NCBI GenBank assembly: GCA_031260015.1
Contig: JAIRKR010000059.1
Coordinates: forward strand, 1-11,115
Direction of reading: 5' to 3'
Source of the DNA: Puniceicoccales bacterium
GTDB taxonomy: Bacteria > Verrucomicrobiota > Verrucomicrobiia > Opitutales > UBA9783
Length of the DNA: 11,115 bases
Part shown: positions 6,401-11,115 of the stretch, piece by piece
Position numbering within the stretch: position 1 is the first letter of the stretch
Layout: each line of letters begins with the position of its first letter
The notes under the pieces: generated by a model
Seen by the model: the letters and a program-made list of their open reading frames with translations, nothing else
Database searches by the model: none
Told to the model about the DNA's origin: nothing
Program-made: the position numbers and the translations under genes

Positions 6401-8089
6401 ATGAAGGTAGATAGACAAGTAAAACTGTTTTTTTGTTTATGGTTATTGATGGGAGGCCAATTTGCTTGTGCCATAAATGAACGAGGAGATGGCAAAACGG
6501 ATACAACTTCAAATTCTACCAAAGTGGTGGCTTGTATTAAGATAAAACCTTTGCCTAAGTTTTTGAATGAATACGTTAAGCTACTCGAGACGGTAATTCC
6601 TCAACAGGCATCGTTAATTTCTCTATTGCTCATGGGGTCAATGGGAGGTATAGAATGTCCCGGTATTTCGAATGAATGTCCCGTGTATGTAGGCTTGTTC
6701 TCGTCGGATACTCATTGCATCCCACTCTGCTTTTTTAACGCTAGCGAAGATGCTTATCTGGTAAAAATTTTGCAAAATTTGCCCCAAGAAAAAAAAGATG
6801 CCTGGAAGTTACAAAACATTCCTCCTTCCAAAGTCATTGCAAGCAATTGGTATGCTTTGGGACAGGCTGCTCTGATCGATAAAATGCGACCGCATTTTGA
6901 TACACTGTTCCAATTCTTTCAAGAACCTTTTGTCAATGACTTGCAGATAAGATTATTCGATCACATCTTACCTATGCTTCCGAAAATAAAAGGATTTTAT
7001 GGAAATCTGATAAAGTTTTTGGAACTTTCCCTTTTGAATGACATCCGACTCATCCAATTGGATGTGAGTCGTTCAGCGGACGACATCCTTTCTGTACATT
7101 CATCTATTCTGTTTACAGAAAAATCAATGTATGCAAAATTTTTATTGGACAGTCAAAAACCAACCACACTGTTGGATTTGCCCAAATTTTATTTTCAAAA
7201 CGATACCTACAAATTGGGTTACTACAGCGCAGATGCTTGCCAAAATCTCCTAAAGCTTTGGTGGGAAAAAGTAGCTGCATGGTCCCCTAAGGAATTACCG
7301 GAAAACTTCCAAGTTTTTACAGAGTTTTTTAAATCGATTCAAACTTTGCTGGATCCATTTTGGACTTTTTCCCAAAAACATTTGGCCGGATTTTTTAGTA
7401 ATTCTACCATTTTTAGAAATGAAAATGCGCGTTTGTATACGCAAGGAACAGGTATATTGTTGACACAATCCATGCAAGATACCGACTTGGCTCAATTTTT
7501 AACCCGCTTTGTCAATGAACAATTCAACCCATGGATTAAAGGTTTACCCAGCATGTTAAAAAATAGCGGATGTGAGCCCCTAGAGAAACTTTGTGCGAAT
7601 GCCGTATGCCGTTTTGATAAAGCGATATTTACGCACAAAGGACATCCCGTGCATGCTTGTACAATAGGAACCCAAACCGAGCCTGCGCAGATTCAGGCGC
7701 AACTTTTCTTAACCGTATTAGACCAAAAGTTACTGTATGCCGATAATCGCAATTCGATGGAACAACTCATCGAAACCTATGGGGATAAAAACCTTTGCGA
7801 ATTACTTTCTTTGGATACGAGCGTATTGAGTGAAAGCAGAATTAATTTGAATGTTCTTATGGCAAATTGGGTACCACACAAACTGGTACCCACCGTTGTC
7901 AACGAACAATCTCGCCTAACGTGGAAACTCTTACTGGGTACGCAGGAAATACAGTATAAAATCGATTTGCCCATAAAAACATTGTTTAAAACAATTGCTG
8001 CATTGACCGAGAGTAAAACCAATGCCTCTAAAGACCCTCACCCATCCAACGGAGACAACGGCGGTCAAGCATCCAAAACAAAAAATTGA
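6401..8089 (+). CDS. Exported protein of unknown function (562 aa)
   Basis: The frame allows a TTG at 6341, but the ATG at 6401 yields a textbook signal peptide: basic MKVDRQVK, hydrophobic LFFCLWLLMGGQF and a type I site A-C-A at 22-24, so the mature protein would begin near INERGDG. The cysteine context (QFAC) is not a good lipobox, so a lipoprotein is less likely. The mature part is mixed alpha/beta in composition, without membrane helices, and rich in cysteine near the start (CIKIK, ECPGISNECP, HCIPLC), hinting at disulfides in the periplasm. The last ~25 residues are a polar low-complexity tail (SKTNASKDPHPSNGDNGGQ). No domain was recognised. It follows infA by about 140 bp and converges with the permease gene. 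No SD is visible. Confidence 0.75.
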   Translation: MKVDRQVKLFFCLWLLMGGQFACAINERGDGKTDTTSNSTKVVACIKIKPLPKFLNEYVKLLETVIPQQASLISLLLMGSMGGIECPGISNECPVYVGLFSSDTHCIPLCFFNASEDAYLVKILQNLPQEKKDAWKLQNIPPSKVIASNWYALGQAALIDKMRPHFDTLFQFFQEPFVNDLQIRLFDHILPMLPKIKGFYGNLIKFLELSLLNDIRLIQLDVSRSADDILSVHSSILFTEKSMYAKFLLDSQKPTTLLDLPKFYFQNDTYKLGYYSADACQNLLKLWWEKVAAWSPKELPENFQVFTEFFKSIQTLLDPFWTFSQKHLAGFFSNSTIFRNENARLYTQGTGILLTQSMQDTDLAQFLTRFVNEQFNPWIKGLPSMLKNSGCEPLEKLCANAVCRFDKAIFTHKGHPVHACTIGTQTEPAQIQAQLFLTVLDQKLLYADNRNSMEQLIETYGDKNLCELLSLDTSVLSESRINLNVLMANWVPHKLVPTVVNEQSRLTWKLLLGTQEIQYKIDLPIKTLFKTIAALTESKTNASKDPHPSNGDNGGQASKTKN

Positions 8090-8367
8090 GCGAGAGGCAT
8101 CATACAGAACCTTTCTTTTGTGATTTTCTCCAGGGATCGGTTTTTAAAGGTGTCATTTTCTAAGTCTTCTTACGTTGGGCTCATTTTAAGTGTTCGTACC
8201 TCTTTGCACCTGCATTGTATTTTCTAAAAATCTCAAGATATTTAATTTTCAAAGAATTCCAATACATTTTAAGATACTGCAGCCATTATGTTTATACCTG
8301 ATTTTTAAGATTCTCGGATTGTAGTTTGGAATTTACCAATGACTATCATGGGGAATGAGGCATGAAA
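8090..8367. other. Convergent gene-free spacer
   Basis: This 278-bp AT-rich spacer lies between the ends of two convergent genes (exported protein and fused permease). No open frame of note, RNA gene or GC-rich terminator hairpin was seen on either strand. Any termination must rely on weak structures or Rho. Confidence 0.5.
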
Positions 8368-10062
8368 TCAGACTTTAAAAATAGCACCTAGACCCTTACC
8401 CAACAAAACGGCGGTACTTAGGATCGTAACGGCAAGAAATGTCATCGCCCAAACGCCTAAAGCGCACGATAAAAAGGTACCGTGCCCCAGCAAATTTAAA
8501 AGTTCGTAAATGGATTTCGTAATGGGATAAAACGATTGTTTCTGCGCCAAGATGAGCGAGTCGGATACCTCCAACATGGCTTGTGAAAAAACGAGTATGG
8601 ATCCGGCCATCAAGTTGGCCATAATGAGCGGCAATGTAATTTTTCGGACGGCTTTAAATGGGGGACACCCTAAGCTTTGTGCAGCTTCTTCGTATTTGAG
8701 CGATGTTTGCTGCAGTCCCGCCACGCCAGAACGTACCATAAGGGGTAATTTTCTAATTGCGTAAGCAATAATCAGCAAAATGGTTGGATTATCGACGGGA
8801 TTAAGAAAGGCAAATACGCGTCCTTCCTGAGACATGGCCACAAAACCAAAAGCCATAACAAGTCCGGGTACGGCTAACGGCATCATGGCGCAAACATCGA
8901 GCAAATGTCGTCCAGGTAGACGTGTTCTGGCCACCACAAAGGCAATCCCAATCCCCAAAAACACGCTTAACAGCGTGGCACAAGATGCGTATATTAAGCT
9001 ATTTTCAATGGAGGGTATCGTGAGGTCGTTCCCCAAAGCTAGGCGATAGTTTTCCATGGTCCAGGCGTTGGGCAGAATAGATTGATACCAATCGGAGGCG
9101 AACGAAAATAAAACCACCGTTAAGTGTGGCAACAAGGCCAATACGGTGATCAGGAGAAAAAAGCATACGCACGCGCACTGCCCACCCATCCCTAGGCTTT
9201 TGCAAACACGACCGTGAGAAGCCTTCGAAAGCATTTCGTAGTTGTTTCTGCCAAAAAGTCCTTTGCCCATGAGATAAAATAAGGCGGACAATATGAACAT
9301 AACGGTCACCAAAGCATAGGGAAACGGATTACCTCCGATTTCTTTTAAACCATTAAAAATTTGTACAGACGTCACACGATTAAAGCTAAACATGAGTGGC
9401 ACTCCCAGTTCTGTGAAAGCCCAAATGAAGACAATGGTACAACCTGCAAAAACACCTGGACGAATGAGAGGAAATGTAATGTGAAAGAAATTTCTAAATC
9501 TGCGACATCCTAAATTAGCAGCCGCTTCCTCCATCGCTGGATCTATATTGGCAAGGGACGCCACTATATTGAGGTACACAACGGGATACAAGCTGAGTGC
9601 ATTCAAAATAATGATGCTTGTAAATTGCCAAGAGCCTAACCAATCAAAAGGGTGTGCGGCAGACATCCACCCCAAACGAATTAATGCGGTGTTAATAATG
9701 CCGTAGGTCCCCAACAATTGTTGAATGCCTATGGCTCCCACAAAGGGGGGTAACATGATGGGCAGTAAGATTAAACTTGAAAAAAGTTTCTTGCCCGGAA
9801 ATTCGTAATAGTTGAATAGGTAGGCTAAAGGGACTGCCAAAAATAATGCCAAAATTGTAGACCCAATACCCATTATAAATGAGTTAAATAGGCCTTCTCT
9901 GTAGATGGGATTTATGAAAACCGCCTTAAAGTAAGCCAGTGTAAATCCTTGTTCATAGTCAAAAAACCCACTTTTTACAATCTCCCAAATGGGCCAAACG
10001 AAAAAGCATGAGAAAAATATAATGGAAAATATATAAACTGCAAATGCCAGCCGCTTTGACAT
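8368..10062 (-). CDS. fbpB: Fused two-domain ABC permease (FbpB-like)
   Basis: This 564-aa inner-membrane protein joins two binding-protein-dependent permease domains in tandem, the layout of FbpB/AfuB/SfuB iron(III) permeases. Each half has its EAA loop, which docks the ATPase: EEAAANLGCRRFRNFFHITF (178-197) and EEAAQSLGCPPFKAVRKITL (458-477). About six helices surround each loop, separated by a linker near 265-295. Length is normal for the fused type. It very probably partners the ATPase at 1771 and the binding protein at 2844, which lack a permease of their own, although about 3.9 kb and three genes lie between and it is on the opposite strand. The ATG at 10062 gives a short cytosolic MSKR before helix 1. 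No SD is seen. Hairpins in its leader suggest its own regulation. Iron is a family-based guess. Confidence 0.9.
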   Translation of the reverse strand: MSKRLAFAVYIFSIIFFSCFFVWPIWEIVKSGFFDYEQGFTLAYFKAVFINPIYREGLFNSFIMGIGSTILALFLAVPLAYLFNYYEFPGKKLFSSLILLPIMLPPFVGAIGIQQLLGTYGIINTALIRLGWMSAAHPFDWLGSWQFTSIIILNALSLYPVVYLNIVASLANIDPAMEEAAANLGCRRFRNFFHITFPLIRPGVFAGCTIVFIWAFTELGVPLMFSFNRVTSVQIFNGLKEIGGNPFPYALVTVMFILSALFYLMGKGLFGRNNYEMLSKASHGRVCKSLGMGGQCACVCFFLLITVLALLPHLTVVLFSFASDWYQSILPNAWTMENYRLALGNDLTIPSIENSLIYASCATLLSVFLGIGIAFVVARTRLPGRHLLDVCAMMPLAVPGLVMAFGFVAMSQEGRVFAFLNPVDNPTILLIIAYAIRKLPLMVRSGVAGLQQTSLKYEEAAQSLGCPPFKAVRKITLPLIMANLMAGSILVFSQAMLEVSDSLILAQKQSFYPITKSIYELLNLLGHGTFLSCALGVWAMTFLAVTILSTAVLLGKGLGAIFKV

Positions 10063-10087
10063 GGATGAATATACGATTGCCTACAAT

Positions 10088-10118
10088 AAAAAAGCATTTT
10101 TGCAAAAATGCAAACGCT
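10088..10118 (-). promoter_or_regulatory. Leader hairpin/operator with T-run upstream of the fused permease
   Basis: GCATTTTTGCAAAAATGC (10094-10111) is a perfect 18-bp palindrome. It overlaps a second dyad, TTTGCA-AAAA-TGCAAA (10099-10114). On the permease-coding strand the hairpin is flanked by AAAGC and GCTTT and runs into six T, which makes it resemble an intrinsic terminator located about 25 bp before the permease start codon. It could act as an attenuator in the leader, or as a DNA operator for a dimeric repressor overlapping the promoter. No complete riboswitch aptamer upstream was recognised. Confidence 0.45.
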
Positions 10119-10217
10119 TTGTATATCTAATTTGTTTCGCGGTGGAACCCAATTGCTTTAATTTTTGTATTTTAATGTTCAATAAGGATGGCATTTAAAA
10201 GATAAGTCATCTTGGAC

Positions 10218-10238
10218 ATCACACAAATCATCTGTGAT
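10218..10238. promoter_or_regulatory. Inverted repeat ATCACA-N9-TGTGAT
   Basis: Perfect 6-bp arms lie at 10218-10223 and 10233-10238, about 155 bp upstream of the permease start. It is operator-like in size. The half-sites are in the reverse order to a CRP site (TGTGA-N6-TCACA), so CRP binding is not implied. Confidence 0.25.
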
Positions 10239-10288
10239 AACGGTAAAGACTGGAGAGCCGCATTCCTCTGAGTCCGCAACAAACGATT

Positions 10289-10335
10289 TTATCACCCCCA
10301 ATCTTGGCTTCTGACCTCAGTTTTGCCGTAAAGTG
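10289..10335. repeat. Degenerate 47-bp repeat, copy 1
   Basis: This stretch matches 10836-10882 at 40 of 47 positions without gaps, beginning TTATCACCC and ending near TGCCGTAAAGTG. In one plus-strand frame it reads YHPQSWLLTSVLP then a TAA stop; most differences from the other copy are in third codon positions. That suggests both copies are tails of a once-coding repeated element. Confidence 0.6.
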
Positions 10336-10709
10336 AACCTGCTATTGGTTCCCAAATTGCAACCGAGGCATTTTCGAAGGTGTTTTTTATGCCTCTGCGA
10401 CTTACCCATGTTCCTCCGTAATGAACGCAGCTGTGTATCCACGCTACTTATTCAACTTTGATAGGTAACTTGGTACTTACACCGTTTGATGATCTTATCC
10501 AGCTTCTTATATGCAGCTCCCCACCCTATGCAGCGTTCATTGAATCCAATGGTATCTTATGAAAATAGGCTTATATCAATGATAACAATGTCCACCATAC
10601 GGTGGAATGTCGACGAGATCAGGGGCAATACAATATTACCCTTTGAAGTTACTGAAATTCCACAGACAAGCAATGCGTTGTAATACGCAATAAAATATAA
10701 AGTCTAACC

Positions 10710-10752
10710 CATACTCACTCGTACTTTAAGTATGAACAAGTCTTTAGTTCAT
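10710..10752. other. Two overlapping, mutually exclusive hairpins
   Basis: CATACT (10710-10715) pairs with AGTATG (10729-10734), while ATGAAC (10732-10737) pairs with GTTCAT (10747-10752). The two stems share bases 10732-10734 and cannot form together fully. No gene follows that would need attenuation, so this may be chance in AT-rich DNA. Confidence 0.25.
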
Positions 10753-10835
10753 TCGAATACGATAGTCCATAAGCTTTAGGAAACCCTTTGGGAAATTATG
10801 TATGAACGCTTGCATCCCAGAGGACTGCATCTACC

Positions 10836-10882
10836 TTATCACCCTCAAGCTTGGCTTCCGACCTCGGTTTTGCCCTAAGGCG
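10836..10882. repeat. Degenerate 47-bp repeat, copy 2
   Basis: This is the partner of 10289-10335, offset by 547 bp. The same frame reads YHPQAWLPTSVLP then TAA. A plus-strand ATG at 10799 opens 26 codons ending at this stop (MYERLHPRGLHL leading into the repeat), so a tiny coding remnant is possible. Weaker similarity between the copies appears to continue for tens of bases on both sides. Confidence 0.6.
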
Positions 10883-11021
10883 TATGCATCTTGGCCAATG
10901 GATTGAACAACAACCTAAAACCCTCAGGGTAGCAAAGGATTTGTCTCCGAAAAACCCCCGAAAAAACCATGGAAAAACCCTTGACGGAGGTAGGTGAGAA
11001 AGATACAATAACTTAGCAGTG

Positions 11022-11115
11022 AAGACCTCAAGACCTCAAGACCTCAAGACCTCAAGACCTCAAGACCTCAAGACCTCAAGACCTCAAGACCTCAAGACCT
11101 CAAGACCTCAAGACC
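11022..11115. repeat. Perfect 8-bp tandem repeat (GACCTCAA)n, runs off the window
   Basis: From 11024 the unit GACCTCAA is repeated 11.5 times with no mismatch to the last base of the window; the preceding AA at 11022 extends it by two bases. The unit is not a multiple of three, so 24 bp encode an 8-residue period (DLKTSRPQ) that is free of stops in every plus-strand frame, while every minus frame meets TGA each 24 bp. A GTG at 11019 would open a frame through the array. Perfect identity implies recent slippage or active turnover. The true length is unknown. Confidence 0.95.

Larger units (their letters stand above)
10063..11115. other. About 1 kb gene-poor region
   Basis: No convincing gene is present. 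The longest frames (TTG-started, plus 10486-10683, 65 aa; TTG-started, minus 10796-11008, 70 aa) have no recognisable family or start signal. The region holds leader hairpins of the permease (10088-10238), a degenerate repeat pair (10289-10335 and 10836-10882), an inverted repeat GAGGCAT/ATGCCTC near 10364-10396, overlapping small hairpins at 10710-10752, and the 8-bp tandem array from 11022. It reads like accumulated remnants of repeated sequence. Confidence 0.5.

Noticed and set aside
10139..10152. GGTGGAACC at 10141, resembling the core of a T-box antiterminator (GGTGGNACC)
   Set aside because: The 3' part (CGCG) is missing, no specifier stem was found upstream, and no amino-acid-related gene follows on that strand. 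On the minus strand, leading to the permease, the match is poor. A 9-base coincidence is plausible.
10218..10238. CRP-like TCACA/TGTGA half-sites
   Set aside because: The half-sites are in inverted order and spaced by 11 rather than 6 bases between the TCACA and TGTGA pentamers, so this is not a CRP site. Kept only as a generic inverted repeat.
10486..10683. 65-codon plus-strand frame starting with TTG
   Set aside because: There is no start signal, no recognised family and no supporting context; a frame of this length is expected by chance in a 1-kb gene-free stretch.
10796..11008. 70-codon minus-strand frame starting with TTG
   Set aside because: It crosses repeat copy 2, whose substitution pattern favours the plus strand, and has no SD or recognised domain.
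1..11115. tRNA, rRNA, CRISPR array, insertion sequence with terminal repeats
   Set aside because: I looked for T-loop/GTTCGAATCC-type signatures, spaced direct repeats and transposase-like frames and found none that held up.

Overview
The window looks like a moderately AT-rich chromosome segment of a Gram-negative-type bacterium. It carries an export-signal-bearing protein, a periplasmic-type solute-binding protein and several inner-membrane transporters. The lineage cannot be fixed from sequence alone. The IF-1 sequence (core LPGTTFRVKLDNGHE, plus a basic C-terminal tail) looks more like Verrucomicrobiota/Opitutales-type IF-1 than proteobacterial or Bacteroidota IF-1, but that is a low-confidence impression. 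Almost no gene has a recognisable Shine-Dalgarno sequence. A decayed hipA, a long low-coding tail and a perfect short tandem repeat point to a genome with some decay, possibly host-associated (inference).

Layout. 1-556 (-): N-terminal 185 codons of a SulP-family anion permease, cut by the window edge. 557-991: intergenic, holding a possible 54-aa membrane peptide gene with its own -10 box and a downstream stem-loop, then a promoter candidate. 1028-1584 (+): an intact HipB-like HTH antitoxin followed by a wrecked hipA of which only the N-terminal and probably the C-terminal ends remain, out of frame. 1636-1716: a 26-aa ORF with the only good SD-like sequence seen in the window. 1771-4475 (+): an ABC ATPase and a large solute-binding protein of the iron(III)/polyamine-type importer class, ending in a stem-loop that overlaps the stop codon. 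4623-5852 (-): an MFS drug-efflux-type transporter. 5982-6257 (+): infA. 6401-8089 (+): a 562-aa exported protein of unknown function. 8368-10062 (-): a two-domain fused permease that very likely completes the ABC importer although it lies about 3.9 kb away on the other strand. 10063-11115: about 1 kb without a convincing gene, containing hairpins upstream of the permease, a degenerate 47-bp repeat pair, and 11.5 perfect copies of an 8-bp tandem repeat running off the window end.

How it works together: the ATPase (1771), binding protein (2844) and fused permease (8368) supply the three parts of one importer, probably for ferric iron, though the substrate is not proven. The permease leader carries an 18-bp perfect palindrome followed by a T-run on the transcribed strand, suggesting separate control of that subunit. 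The other genes (SulP, HipB, MFS, infA, exported protein) have no evident functional link to it.
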